Shown: positions 7,892 to 17,184, counted from the stretch's first letter. The stretch: 64,000 nucleotides of DNA from Desulfovulcanus ferrireducens (GCF_018704065.1 NZ_JAGUQP010000014.1:1-64000); one strand, 5' to 3'. The notes: generated from the sequence alone by a model not told the origin. Made by a program: numbers and translations.

Positions 7892-8449
7892 ATGCGATTT
7901 ATCTCTACTGAGTTTCCTGGTTTATTTATTATTGAACCCCGGGTGTTTGAGGATCATCGTGGGTACTTTATGGAGTCCTTTAGCCAGGTTGCCTTTGAAC
8001 AGCAGGGGCTCAATTACAATTTTATCCAGGACAATCATGCCCTTTCAAGAGCCAAAGGGGTCTTACGCGGGCTTCATTTTCAGATCCCTCCCTTTGCCCA
8101 AACCAAGTTGGTCAGGGTGACCAGAGGAGCCGTACTAGATGTGGTCGTAGACTTGCGTCAAGGCTCACCTACCTACGCCAGGTGGTTCAAGATAGAACTT
8201 TCGGCTCGAAATTTCAAACAATTATTGATCCCCAAAGGATTTGCTCATGGGTATATGACATTGGAGGAAAATACAGAATTTCAGTACAAGGTTGATGCAC
8301 CTTATGCCCCTGAGCATGACCGCGGTATATACTATGCAGATCCTGATTTGAATATCACCTGGCCGACAGATAATCCTATTCTTTCGGAAAAAGACAAACA
8401 TCTCCCTCTTTTTCGGGAATTTGACAATCCGTTTGTTTATGAAGGTTAA
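7892..8449 (+). CDS. rfbC: dTDP-4-dehydrorhamnose 3,5-epimerase
   Basis: A cupin-fold epimerase of dTDP-L-rhamnose synthesis (surface polysaccharide). Visible signatures are VFEDHRGYFMESFSQ, the substrate-binding QDNHALSRAKGVLRGLHFQ and the active-site His/Asp region (VVVDLRQGSPT); FAHGYMTLEENTEFQYKV is the usual late motif. The 185-aa length is standard. AAAGGGGAAAG precedes the ATG. The other rhamnose genes (rfbA, B, D) are not here; it stands next to manC, another nucleotide-sugar gene. Confidence 0.95.
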   Translation: MRFISTEFPGLFIIEPRVFEDHRGYFMESFSQVAFEQQGLNYNFIQDNHALSRAKGVLRGLHFQIPPFAQTKLVRVTRGAVLDVVVDLRQGSPTYARWFKIELSARNFKQLLIPKGFAHGYMTLEENTEFQYKVDAPYAPEHDRGIYYADPDLNITWPTDNPILSEKDKHLPLFREFDNPFVYEG

Positions 8450-8474
8450 AATATAAAAAAGTGAAAAGGCTAAG

Positions 8475-8600
8475 TTGAGTTTTTTTGTAGTTTAAATTGA
8501 GATTGCTTCGGTGCTTCGCTCACGCTCACTCCCTCGCAATGACAGGATTTGTGCTATGTCATTGCGAGGGCAGCTTTGCTGCTCGTGGCAATCTCATTCA
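8475..8600. mobile_element. MITE family A, copy 2 (diverged, core inverted)
   Basis: Between rfbC and manC. TTGAGTTTTTTTG at the left is a decayed family A end. The palindromic core is present in the opposite orientation (GAGATTGCTTCG...CGCAATGACA...GTCATTGCGAG...GGCAATCTC). It has no ORF. Confidence 0.65.
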
Positions 8601-8647
8601 ATGTGTTGAATATAAAAATAATATACTGATTTCACGGGAGTTAAATA

Positions 8648-10063
8648 ATGGAAAACGTATTTGCTATTGTCCTGGCAGGCGGGTCGGGAACCAGGCTCTG
8701 GCCTCTGTCCCGGACTCTTTTGCCTAAACAGCTTTTGTCTATAAACGGGAATTTATCCCTGTTGCAGCAGACCATATCCAGGATTTTAAGGTTACTCCCA
8801 CCGGAAAAGATTTTTGTAGTCACCAATGAGGAACATGTATTTGAGGTCAGAAGTCAACTTAAAGAGTTAAGTCCGGACCTGGATGCTCAGGTTTTAAGCG
8901 AGCCTGTAGGCAGAAATACTCTGCCGGCAATTTTACTTGGTCTGGATAAGATTATTGACTTGGAAAAAGAGCCAATCATTGGTGTCTTCCCATCTGACCA
9001 TCAGATTCAGGATGAAAAGACCTGGACAGATGACATGCATATGGCCGCAAGCCTTGCCCAGGATGGCTGGTTTGTGACGTTTGGCATTAAGCCCTACAAG
9101 CCTGAAACAGGCTACGGTTATATAGCCATAGGAGAAGAAATCAAAGAAGGCGCGTTTAAAGTCAAGGCCTTTGTAGAAAAGCCAGATTTGCCCACTGCCC
9201 AAGAATATTTGAAGCAGGGTACATATTATTGGAACAGTGGCATGTTCATGTTTCCAGGGCAAAATTTTATTCAGGCTGTCGAGACTCTGCAACCCGAGCT
9301 GTTTAAGTGGTGGAAAAACAGAAAAGATAAGCCTCTGGAACAGGGATACGGCAGGATCCCCGATATTTCGGTGGACTATGGAATAATGGAAAAGGTGGAT
9401 AATGCCGCGGTTGTCCCGGCTGATTTTGGTTGGGATGACTTGGGTAACTGGGATGCCCTGTACAGGCTGGGGGAGAAGGACGAGAACGGTTGTGTCATAA
9501 GTGGAGATGTCTTGCCTCTGGAGTGTAAAGATAGTCTTTTGTTTTCCACAGGTGGCAAACTTGCTGCCATAGGCCTCAAAGATATGATTGTTGTCCAGAC
9601 CAGGGATGCCACTCTGGTGTGTCCCAAACAAGAGGTACAAAAAGTAAAAAATGTTGTTTCTATCCTGAAGGAGCAGGAGAGCCAACTGGTCGAGGCCCAT
9701 GTGACTGTGAACAGGCCCTGGGGCAGCTATACGGTACTGGAGGAGGGTAAATTCTATAAGATTAAGCGTATCGTAGTTAAGCCAGGAGCTAAACTCAGTC
9801 TGCAAATGCATTACCACAGGAGTGAACACTGGGTAGTGATTAAAGGTACAGCAGAAGTAGTTGTCGGGGACAAAGAGATTTTACTTTGTGAAAATCAATC
9901 AGTGGATATTCCCAAAGCAACCAGGCATAGGTTGGCCAATCCGGGAAAAGTACCAGTAGAAATTATTGAAATCCAGAGCGGACCTTATCTGGAAGAAGAT
10001 GATATTGTTCGCTTTGAGGATGTTTATGGGAGACACAGGGCAAGGAAAAAGGCTGAAGAGTAA
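8648..10063 (+). CDS. manC: Mannose-1-phosphate guanylyltransferase / mannose-6-phosphate isomerase (ManC/AlgA type)
   Basis: A bifunctional enzyme supplying GDP-mannose. The N-terminal nucleotidyltransferase has the pyrophosphorylase motif LAGGSGTRLWPLSR (residues ~10-23) and FVEKPDLPTA. The C-terminal cupin (isomerase) has NRPWGSYTVLEEG and the metal-binding QMHYHRSEHW. The 471-aa length is typical. The start follows CGGGAG at good spacing. Neighbouring rfbC suggests a role in LPS or exopolysaccharide sugars. Confidence 0.95.
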   Translation: MENVFAIVLAGGSGTRLWPLSRTLLPKQLLSINGNLSLLQQTISRILRLLPPEKIFVVTNEEHVFEVRSQLKELSPDLDAQVLSEPVGRNTLPAILLGLDKIIDLEKEPIIGVFPSDHQIQDEKTWTDDMHMAASLAQDGWFVTFGIKPYKPETGYGYIAIGEEIKEGAFKVKAFVEKPDLPTAQEYLKQGTYYWNSGMFMFPGQNFIQAVETLQPELFKWWKNRKDKPLEQGYGRIPDISVDYGIMEKVDNAAVVPADFGWDDLGNWDALYRLGEKDENGCVISGDVLPLECKDSLLFSTGGKLAAIGLKDMIVVQTRDATLVCPKQEVQKVKNVVSILKEQESQLVEAHVTVNRPWGSYTVLEEGKFYKIKRIVVKPGAKLSLQMHYHRSEHWVVIKGTAEVVVGDKEILLCENQSVDIPKATRHRLANPGKVPVEIIEIQSGPYLEEDDIVRFEDVYGRHRARKKAEE

Positions 10064-10289
10064 ATAATTGGGCGTTCAATCATGGACAAAAAGTTGTGTC
10101 TTGTGCCATGTGCTTATTCTGTTGCTCCTCTTGCTTTGTATCTTGAATTTTAAAGATTAAAATTTTGTATAAATACTTCGTGAATTTTTTCCTAAACTCT
10201 TGACACTCAAGTGCTACCTTGCATAGTGTGGCAGGGATTTAGCCTGGTGTATTGGTGTGCAATTTTCAAATTTCAATGAGGAATGTGGT

Positions 10290-10853
10290 ATGGAGGGAAA
10301 AAAAGTGGCAAAAACAAAGAGTTGCGCAGTGCTCCCTTTTGTAACCTTTATTGTTGGTTTTGTGGGTGCGCTCGTCCTCGGTTGGTGGGGATTCCCCAAG
10401 GTGCTGTATAGTGAAAAGGCTCAGCCCATCCGGTTCAGTCACAAGGTTCATGTGGAGGACCAGGCCATGGACTGCGAGCAATGTCATTCTTACAGGGAAG
10501 ACGGCTCGTACGCTGGTCTGCCCACGACTGAACAGTGTGCTGAGTGTCACATGGAAGTGATGGGTGAAGATCCTGATGAGGCAAAATTTGTGGAAGAGTA
10601 TGTCAACGAAGAAAAGGAAGTGCCTTGGCTGGTTTATCAGAAACAGCCAGACAATGTTTACTTCTCCCATATTGCTCACCAGGATTTTGATTGTACCGAA
10701 TGTCACCTGGATGTGGCTAACACTGATACACCGCCTGTCTTTTATGAAAACAAGCTGAGCGGATACAGTAAGCATACAATGAAGATGTGGCAATGTGAGA
10801 GATGCCATGCCCAAAATGGCGCCAGTAATGCCTGTTATATTTGTCATAAATAA
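10290..10853 (+). CDS. qrcA: Menaquinone reductase multihaem cytochrome c subunit QrcA
   Basis: Periplasm-facing cytochrome subunit of the Qrc complex, which passes electrons from periplasmic type I cytochrome c3 to menaquinone. An N-terminal membrane anchor (VLPFVTFIVGFVGALVLGWW) is followed by five CXXCH sites: CEQCH, CAECH, CTECH, CERCH and CYICH. QrcA is usually described as hexahaem, so one site appears missing or non-canonical. ATG 10290 with GAGGAA upstream is preferred to the GTG at 10257. It is the first gene of qrcABCD, 14 bp before qrcB. Confidence 0.92.
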   Translation: MEGKKVAKTKSCAVLPFVTFIVGFVGALVLGWWGFPKVLYSEKAQPIRFSHKVHVEDQAMDCEQCHSYREDGSYAGLPTTEQCAECHMEVMGEDPDEAKFVEEYVNEEKEVPWLVYQKQPDNVYFSHIAHQDFDCTECHLDVANTDTPPVFYENKLSGYSKHTMKMWQCERCHAQNGASNACYICHK

Positions 10854-10867
10854 AGAGGGGTAGAAAT

Positions 10868-12922
10868 ATGGGACTTGATCGCAGAGGATTCATCACATTT
10901 TTAGTTGGCGGCGCAGCCGGTACACTTTTTACCCCTGTGCCCTGGAAGTTGCTCGATGATGTATCCATTTGGAGCCAGAACTGGCCATGGATCCCTAAGT
11001 TAAAATATGGGGCCAAGGGGGTTACTCCTACAACCTGTAAACTGTGTCCTGCAGGTTGTGGATTGGATATCAATACCGTAGGCAAGAGGCCGGTTACTGC
11101 GGAAGGAAACTTCAGTCATCCTTTGAGTCAGGGCGGAATCTGTCCATTAGGGGCTGCTGCTGTTCAACTTTTATATAGCCCTGCCAGAGTGAAAGGGCCA
11201 TTGAAAAATAATGGAGGCAAGTTTGAGTCCATTTCCTGGGATGAGGCCAAGAAAATTTTGGCAGAAAAACTGTCCACCCAGAAAGGCAGTGGCAATGTAG
11301 CCCTTATCAGCGGAGATGAGAATGGCACTGCCAATGAGGTCTTGGCAGCATTTTTAGCTGCTTTGGGCAGTTCTGACTACTATTTTATGCCGAGTGATGC
11401 GACTGCCTATGCCACCGCCTGGAATAAAATTATGGGTGGTCAGGGACAGATTGGCTTTGACCTGGAGAACTCCGATTATGTTCTTATGCTTGGGGCTGAC
11501 CTCTTATCCAGTTGGGGCACAGTGGTCAGAAACCAAAAGGCATTTGGTCAGAAAAAAGGTCAATATATTTACGTAGGCCCGGTACAAACGGGATCAGCAT
11601 CTGTTGCTGACAAATGGGTTCCAGTTCTACCCGGTAAAGAGAGCGTATTTGCCTTAGGTCTGGCTTATTATATCCTGAAAGCAGGAAAAACATGTTCCGC
11701 CAAAGGTTTTGCCGAGTTTAAAGAGTATGTTCTGACCAATTATACACCGTCTAAAGTTCAAGCTTTAACCGGTGTTCCTGCAAATGATATTAAGAAAATA
11801 GCTGCCGAACTTATAGCTGCCAGGAGGCCGGTCGTTGTTTCCGGTTCCGACTTTGGACAGGGAAGCGGTAGCCTGGATATGGTGGCAGGCATTTTCCTGA
11901 ATCTACTTCTGGGCCGTTTGAATCAGCCTGGAGGTCTTGTGGCTCTGCCAAGTGTTCAGGCCGTGGATAAGGCACCTGACTTGAATCAACTTAGACAAAA
12001 CAGCCTGATCAATTTTATTAGTGATGTGCAAAAAGGTGCTAAACGGCCAGATGTTCTGTTTATCTATGAGGCTAATCCTCTGTATGCCTTGCCACAAGGT
12101 GCTCAGGTAGCTTCGGTATTAGATAAGATTCCATTTAAAGTAAGCTTCAGCACTTTTCTCGACGAAACTGCAGCCAAAGCGGATCTGGTTTTACCTACTC
12201 CGCACTTCCTGGAAAGACTTGATGACGCATACACTCCCTTTGGTGCCGGGGCAGTTACTTACAGTGTAAGTACTCCCGTGATTAAGCCTGTTTTTGACGC
12301 CAAACCGACTCCGGATTTTATCCTGGAACTGGCCGGAGCACTGGGAGTTGACCTGGGTATTTCTTCTTTTGAGGATGTTTTGAGTGCCAAAGCTGAAAAG
12401 CTGGGCGCAGATTGGGAAGAATTGCAAGGTGGTCAGGCATACGTAGGGGACAAAAAGGTTTTTCAATCTGCTCTGGCCTTACCAACTCAGATTCTGTCAG
12501 GCGGCCTGAAAATGCCTTCTTCCGAATATCCGATCTATCTTGCTCCAGTGGCCAGGCCTTACATTGGTAATACCAAGCTGGCCACGCCTCCATTTGGAGT
12601 GGTTACAATCCGGGAGAACGAGCTCAAGGGAAAAGATTTTTATGTGCACCTGAACAAGGCTACAGCGAAAAAGCTTGGGCTTAAACAAGATAAGAAAGTC
12701 AAACTTGTTTCAGCCGCAGGTCAGTGCAAGGCCCTGGTCAACATCACTGAAACAGTTATGAATGATGTTGTTGCTGCACCTTTAGGTTTTGGCCACACTG
12801 CCTGGGATGACTTTAGTAAAGGCAAGGGTGATAATGTTTTTAACGTGCTTACCGTGACTCAGGAGAAGCCCACTGGTCTTTATGTGTGGAATAATTCTCA
12901 GGTAAAAGTTGTTAAAGCCTAA
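10868..12922 (+). CDS. qrcB: Menaquinone reductase molybdopterin-oxidoreductase-like subunit QrcB
   Basis: A large subunit related to the molybdopterin oxidoreductase (CISM) family; in characterised Qrc complexes this subunit lacks a molybdenum centre. The N-terminus has a Tat-like DRRGFITFLVGGAAG, then a [4Fe-4S] motif TCKLCPAGC with the fourth Cys in GGICPLG. The C-terminal part carries a MopB-type beta-barrel domain (VTIRENELKGKDFYVHLN). The 684-aa length is typical. It lies between qrcA and qrcC in one transcription unit. Confidence 0.94.
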   Translation: MGLDRRGFITFLVGGAAGTLFTPVPWKLLDDVSIWSQNWPWIPKLKYGAKGVTPTTCKLCPAGCGLDINTVGKRPVTAEGNFSHPLSQGGICPLGAAAVQLLYSPARVKGPLKNNGGKFESISWDEAKKILAEKLSTQKGSGNVALISGDENGTANEVLAAFLAALGSSDYYFMPSDATAYATAWNKIMGGQGQIGFDLENSDYVLMLGADLLSSWGTVVRNQKAFGQKKGQYIYVGPVQTGSASVADKWVPVLPGKESVFALGLAYYILKAGKTCSAKGFAEFKEYVLTNYTPSKVQALTGVPANDIKKIAAELIAARRPVVVSGSDFGQGSGSLDMVAGIFLNLLLGRLNQPGGLVALPSVQAVDKAPDLNQLRQNSLINFISDVQKGAKRPDVLFIYEANPLYALPQGAQVASVLDKIPFKVSFSTFLDETAAKADLVLPTPHFLERLDDAYTPFGAGAVTYSVSTPVIKPVFDAKPTPDFILELAGALGVDLGISSFEDVLSAKAEKLGADWEELQGGQAYVGDKKVFQSALALPTQILSGGLKMPSSEYPIYLAPVARPYIGNTKLATPPFGVVTIRENELKGKDFYVHLNKATAKKLGLKQDKKVKLVSAAGQCKALVNITETVMNDVVAAPLGFGHTAWDDFSKGKGDNVFNVLTVTQEKPTGLYVWNNSQVKVVKA

Positions 12923-12953
12923 ATTCAAGATAAAGATTTAAAAGAGGTAACCC

Positions 12954-13721
12954 ATGCAAGTTAAAGAGTTTAAAGTTAAGTGGGGAATGGTTGTTGATCT
13001 GGACAAATGCACAGGCTGCGGAGCCTGTATGGTTGCTTGCCAGGCAGAAAACAACATCGCCCCCGTAACTGAAGGATCTAATAAATTGCGCACCTTGACA
13101 TGGATGCTCGTATATGAGCTTTCCAATGGCAAAGACTTTCCTGAACATGATATTGCTTACCTCCCACGGCCATGTATGCAATGCGGCAAGCCATCATGTT
13201 CAACTGTTTGTCCTGTAGTGGCGACCACAAAAGATGAAGAAGGCGGTATTGTCAGCCAGATTTATCCTCGTTGTATCGGTTGCCGGTACTGTATGGCTGC
13301 TTGCCCGTACCACGCTCGCTATTTTAACTGGTTTGACCCGGTTTGGCCTGAAGGTATGGACAAGACCTTAAATATTTCTACTTCGGTTAGGCCCCGCGGT
13401 GTAGTAGAAAAATGTACTTTCTGTCACCATCGTTTTGCAGCAGCCAAAGAGAAGGCACGTATGGAAGGCCGTGATCCAATGCATCTGGAAGAAGAAGATT
13501 ATATCCCTGCCTGTGTTGAAGTTTGTCCCACCGGAGCCATTGTCTTTGGTGATTTGAATAACCCTGAACACAAAGTAGCTAAACTGGCAAAAAGCAGGTA
13601 CGCGTTTAGACTACTAGAAAGGCTGGGCACCGATCCCCAGGTTTATTACATGAGCAAAAGGGAATGGGTGCGCAGACAGGGTGATAACTACCTGGAAAAC
13701 GAAAAGACCAAGGGAGAATAG
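12954..13721 (+). CDS. qrcC: Menaquinone reductase iron-sulfur subunit QrcC
   Basis: A ferredoxin-like electron-transfer subunit. Cysteine motifs in order are CTGCGACMVAC (~residue 22), CMQCGKPSCSTVCP, CIGCRYCMAACPYHAR and CTFCHHRF with CVEVCPTGA, consistent with four iron-sulfur clusters as in DmsB/NrfC-type subunits. At 255 aa with no signal peptide it would be carried out with the Tat-exported QrcB. It starts with AGAGGTAACCC-ATG and ends 3 bp before qrcD. Confidence 0.95.
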   Translation: MQVKEFKVKWGMVVDLDKCTGCGACMVACQAENNIAPVTEGSNKLRTLTWMLVYELSNGKDFPEHDIAYLPRPCMQCGKPSCSTVCPVVATTKDEEGGIVSQIYPRCIGCRYCMAACPYHARYFNWFDPVWPEGMDKTLNISTSVRPRGVVEKCTFCHHRFAAAKEKARMEGRDPMHLEEEDYIPACVEVCPTGAIVFGDLNNPEHKVAKLAKSRYAFRLLERLGTDPQVYYMSKREWVRRQGDNYLENEKTKGE

Positions 13722-13724
13722 ACC

Positions 13725-14954
13725 ATGCTGGATAAAGAATGGATACCCGAAGGAGTTGAACGTTGCTCGTTTGGCAAATTTATAGTCTGGCTGGGGCTTA
13801 TCGGAGCTGTTCTGCTCTGGGGTCTCTATGCCACTATAAAAATCTTTGCTAACGGCATAGGGGTAACAGGGCTGGATAATTATTTTGGATTTGGCTTGTG
13901 GATCACCTTTGACCTGGCTGTGATTGCTCTGGGGGCCGGGGCATTTTTCTCCGGATTTTTAAAATACATTATCCGCGTCGATCAACTGAAAAATATCATT
14001 AATCTAGCCGTTATTGTTGGCTTCATTTGCTATTCCGGAGCCATGCTCATTTTAACATTGGATATTGGTCAGCCCTTAAGGGCCTGGTTTGGTTACTGGC
14101 ATCCAAATGTGCATTCAATGCTCACTGAAGTTATTTTTTGTATTACCTGTTACTGCACTGTTCTGATTATAGAGTACATTCCTCTGATTCTTGAAAACAG
14201 AAAATTAAATAAAATTCGTTTTCTCCATCATCTGGCCCATAATTTCCATGTCTACATGCCACTTTTTGCCGGTATTGGAACATTTTTATCCACATTCCAT
14301 CAGGGTTCTCTTGGTGGTATGTACGGTGTCCTTTTTGGTCGTCCCTTTGCTTTTCGTGAAGGCTTTTTTATCTGGCCATGGACATTCTTCCTCTTTGTAT
14401 TCTCTGCTATTGCTTCCGGCCCGGCTTTTACCATGCTTGTAGCCACGCTGATGGAAGTAATAACAGGACGTAAACTGGTTGACTACAAGACAAAGGCATT
14501 AATGGGTAAGATTGCCGGTACACTCCTTGGTGCCTATCTCTTCTTTAAAATTCTGGACACCTGGTTTTGGGCTACTGACACTCTGCCAAGAATGGGCCTG
14601 ACCTTTGACCAGATGTTTAATGATGTTTATGGCCAATGGCTGTTGTGGGCAGAACTCGGTTTGTGTGGTATCATCCCCGCTATCCTGTTGATCGTCCCCA
14701 AGTTCCGCAACATTCCGGCACTTTTGTACATTGGGGCCATCCTGGATTGTATAGGTGTTTGCATCAACCGTTTCGTCTTTACCGTGCAGACAATTGCCCT
14801 TCCGGTCATGCCTTTTGACAAATGGTACTCTTATACACCCAACTGGGCTGAATGGGCCACCACCTTTGAAATCATTGCCTACGGTGCCTTGGTCCTGAGT
14901 CTGTCCTATCGTTACCTGCCTGTATTTCCGCAGGAGAAGAAGTTGAATTCATAA
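13725..14954 (+). CDS. qrcD: Menaquinone reductase integral membrane subunit QrcD (NrfD family)
   Basis: A polytopic NrfD/PsrC-type quinone-interacting subunit of 409 aa with about ten hydrophobic helices, starting after a short hydrophilic N-terminus (IVWLGLIGAVLLWGLYATI). It anchors Qrc and holds the menaquinone site. Its direct coupling to qrcC and the canonical qrcABCD order make the assignment secure. A terminator follows 27 bp after the stop. Confidence 0.95.
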   Translation: MLDKEWIPEGVERCSFGKFIVWLGLIGAVLLWGLYATIKIFANGIGVTGLDNYFGFGLWITFDLAVIALGAGAFFSGFLKYIIRVDQLKNIINLAVIVGFICYSGAMLILTLDIGQPLRAWFGYWHPNVHSMLTEVIFCITCYCTVLIIEYIPLILENRKLNKIRFLHHLAHNFHVYMPLFAGIGTFLSTFHQGSLGGMYGVLFGRPFAFREGFFIWPWTFFLFVFSAIASGPAFTMLVATLMEVITGRKLVDYKTKALMGKIAGTLLGAYLFFKILDTWFWATDTLPRMGLTFDQMFNDVYGQWLLWAELGLCGIIPAILLIVPKFRNIPALLYIGAILDCIGVCINRFVFTVQTIALPVMPFDKWYSYTPNWAEWATTFEIIAYGALVLSLSYRYLPVFPQEKKLNS

Positions 14955-14981
14955 AGTGGTGCTGATTGCTGATTATAGATC

Positions 14982-15014
14982 AAAAAGGTCGCCCAGATGG
15001 GCGGCCTTTTTTTG
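14982..15014 (+). terminator. Rho-independent terminator of qrcABCD
   Basis: The inverted repeat AAAGGTCGCCCA-GAT-GGGCGGCCTTT is followed by a T run. It lies 27 bp downstream of the qrcD stop codon. Confidence 0.9.
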
Positions 15015-15084
15015 TGGATATCCATAAATCAGCATTTCCATGAGTTTATGCACGCCATTAACTTTGGTGGATCCGATGGCTGGA

Positions 15085-15260
15085 GTTTGGTTGAGTAGGT
15101 GAGTAGGGTTGGGATGGATGATATGAAAATGACTTTTGAGACTTTAGAAGCTTGGCCAATGCAGATGGAGTAGAGAGGGTATGGGGTTCCGGAGTAGAAT
15201 TTTTCCCGGATTACCGGCGGATTCAGGATTATTACCACTGCCTAGGGCATCCGCAGCGGA
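15085..15260. repeat. Long direct repeat, left copy (flanks ZIP gene)
   Basis: GGTTGAGTAGGTGAG, then ATGGGGTTCCGGAGTAGAAT, TTCCCGGATTACCGGCGGAT and GGGCATCCGCAGCGG are matched by a diverged copy at 16360-16467. The region between qrcD and the ZIP gene (15015-15530) otherwise contains only this repeat, a transposase remnant and unremarkable sequence. Confidence 0.65.
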
Positions 15261-15426
15261 TGCGCCCCAAAGAAGTAAGCAAGAGGTTAAACTTTAAAAG
15301 AGGGAATCAAGTTAGTTACCACTTACCCCGTATCCCTTAATTCTTATCCCTTAAAAGGTCTACGTGGGTCTGCGGTTAAAGTATAATCTTTCATAAATAG
15401 CAGGTGCAACTAACGGGTGTCCCCGG

Positions 15427-15528
15427 ATGTTTGCCATTGACGGCTGTAAATTACCAGGCAATGCTCCTAAGGAGTGGCGTGGTACCAGGGCTGATTTTAT
15501 GAAAAAGGCAGGTAAGTTAGGAGACTAA
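15427..15528 (+). pseudogene. IS1182-family transposase remnant
   Basis: The 33 codons starting ATGTTTGCCATTGACGGC translate to MFAIDGCKLPGNAPKEWRGT and end KKAGKLGD. FAIDGxKLPxNAxKEWxGT is the recognisable core of IS1182-type DDE transposases, whose full length is ~450-550 aa. Only this fragment is left. Its stop codon is 2 bp upstream of the ZIP gene start, so its 3' end now provides the TTAGGAG ribosome-binding site of that gene. Confidence 0.75.
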
Positions 15529-15530
15529 AA

Positions 15531-16346
15531 ATGATAGATTTCATACAACAATTCAATCCGGTTATGCAGGCGCTCATTGCCACACTCTTTACCTGGAGCG
15601 TAACTGCTGCAGGAGCAGCACTGGTTTTTTTTACAAGAGCTGTAAACCCAAAGATTATGGATTCAATGCTTGGCTTTGCTGCTGGCGTAATGATTGCTGC
15701 AAGTTTCTGGTCTCTTCTCGCCCCGGGGATAGAGATGGCGGGACAGTTGGGACATATACCATGGCTGACCGCAGTCATTGGATTTATGGGCGGTGGGACT
15801 TTTATGAGACTGACTGACAAATTCCTGCCACATCTTCATCCAGGGCTAAGTGTTGATAAAAGTGAAGGGATAAAGACCTCGTGGCAACGAAGTGTCCTTC
15901 TGGTACTTGCCATAACCCTTCACAATATACCTGAGGGTTTAGCTGTCGGTGTTGCTTTTGGAGCTGTAGCAGCTAATCTTTCTTCTGCCACAATTGGAGG
16001 TGCAATTGCTTTGGCAATCGGCATTGGGATTCAAAATTTTCCTGAAGGGGCTGCTGTATCAATACCATTGAGAAGAGACGGGATGACTAAGTGGAAAAGT
16101 TTCTTGATGGGGCAGGCTTCCGGTATAGTTGAACCCATTGCTGGAGTTATCGGAGCACTTTTTGTCCTGAAAATGCAAATGATTCTACCATACGCTCTCT
16201 GTTTTGCTGCAGGAGCCATGATTTTTGTCGTGGTGGAAGAACTAATTCCGGAATCTCAGAGAAATTATGCAAATATCGACTTGGTAACAATGGCAACAAT
16301 GATCGGTTTTTCGGTAATGATGATTCTCGATGTATCTTTTGGGTGA
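15531..16346 (+). CDS. ZIP family metal transporter (GufA/ZupT-like)
   Basis: A divalent-metal (zinc, possibly Fe/Mn) permease of 271 aa with about eight membrane helices. The metal-binding motifs are in the fourth and fifth helices, LHNIPEGLAVGVAFG and QNFPEGAAVSIPL, and a late helix carries VVVEELIPES. The cytoplasmic loop with FLPHLHPGLSVDKSEG is short. It stands alone between repeats and an IS remnant, suggesting local rearrangement around it. Confidence 0.93.
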   Translation: MIDFIQQFNPVMQALIATLFTWSVTAAGAALVFFTRAVNPKIMDSMLGFAAGVMIAASFWSLLAPGIEMAGQLGHIPWLTAVIGFMGGGTFMRLTDKFLPHLHPGLSVDKSEGIKTSWQRSVLLVLAITLHNIPEGLAVGVAFGAVAANLSSATIGGAIALAIGIGIQNFPEGAAVSIPLRRDGMTKWKSFLMGQASGIVEPIAGVIGALFVLKMQMILPYALCFAAGAMIFVVVEELIPESQRNYANIDLVTMATMIGFSVMMILDVSFG

Positions 16347-16359
16347 TAGGTCTAAATTT

Positions 16360-16467
16360 GGGTTGAGTAGGTAGGATGGTCAGTGGATATGGGATTCCGT
16401 AATAGAATTCTCCCCTGATTGCCGCCGGGTTCCGGATTGATAGTACTGCACAGAGCATCTGCACAGG
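16360..16467. repeat. Long direct repeat, right copy
   Basis: GGGTTGAGTAGGTAGGATGG followed by ATGGGATTCCGTAATAGAAT and GCACAGAGCATCTGCACAGG matches 15085-15260 with substitutions and a shorter middle. On the reverse strand both copies read through similar peptides (NPxxIRxxFYxGxPYPL), hinting at decay from an old coding sequence. Confidence 0.6.
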
Positions 16468-16484
16468 TTTGATTTTTAATTATG

Positions 16485-16969
16485 GAGTCTGTGGCCAAGC
16501 CTTACTTAAGAGGACAATTTTTCATAATTATTTTCAATCCTGATTTCTTTCAAGCTCGTGCAAATGCCTGGATCCATCTATGGCTTGCTTGCGGGTAGAG
16601 CATAATGGGATATTTTGGGTAAACAAATAGTCTTTTAATTATACCTACGTTTTGCGATTTTCACACAATGGGTGAGATTGCCACGGACAGCTTCGCTGCC
16701 CTCGCAATGAGGAACTCGCTCCTGTCATTGCGAGGAGCGAGCTTGAGCGAGGCGACGAAGCAATCTCAAAGTTTGAACTGCGAAAAAATCGTTCAATTAA
16801 AACTATATAGATAGTCATGGCAAGTAGTCCTGGATACTTATAGCTTTGTCTCCCCGATGCTCTGCTTATCCGCAAGCTTCGTCAAGGTGGGTTACCCAGC
16901 CCTTTGCAATGCTTTCAAGAAACCAGGCTTTCTAACCTGGTGGTCAAAATGGGGTTTGGCTACAGACTC
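16485..16969. mobile_element. MITE family B, copy 1, interrupted by a family A element
   Basis: Terminal inverted repeats GAGTCTGTGGCCAAGCC and GGTTTGGCTACAGACTC are flanked by a 4-bp target duplication TATG (16481-16484 and 16970-16973). The body matches the copies at 53.1 and 63.1 kb, but about 150 bp of family A sequence (16651-16799) splits it. The remaining gap to the next gene (16974-17184) shows nothing recognisable. Confidence 0.85.
16651..16799. mobile_element. MITE family A, copy 3, nested inside family B
   Basis: It runs from TTTTGCGATTTTCACAC to AAAAAATCGTTCAATT around the usual core (GAGATTGCCACGGACAG...GTCATTGCGAGG). The family B sequence resumes on both sides, so A inserted after B. 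Confidence 0.8.
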
Positions 16970-17184
16970 TATGACAAAAATTTGCTAAATATGAACAAGA
17001 AAAGAGAAAACAATCAGCAGGTGCAATGCCAAAATTAAGGCTTCACAAAGATCAGTGCAAATAGCTGATGCGTCTCATCTGGACGGCTTTCCTGTCTGCA
17101 GCTTACCTTCAATGTTCGGTCCTAAGATGTAAAAGAGGTTGTCCCATTGACGTGAGGAACGCGAAAAATGAAGAGGCGGACTTA

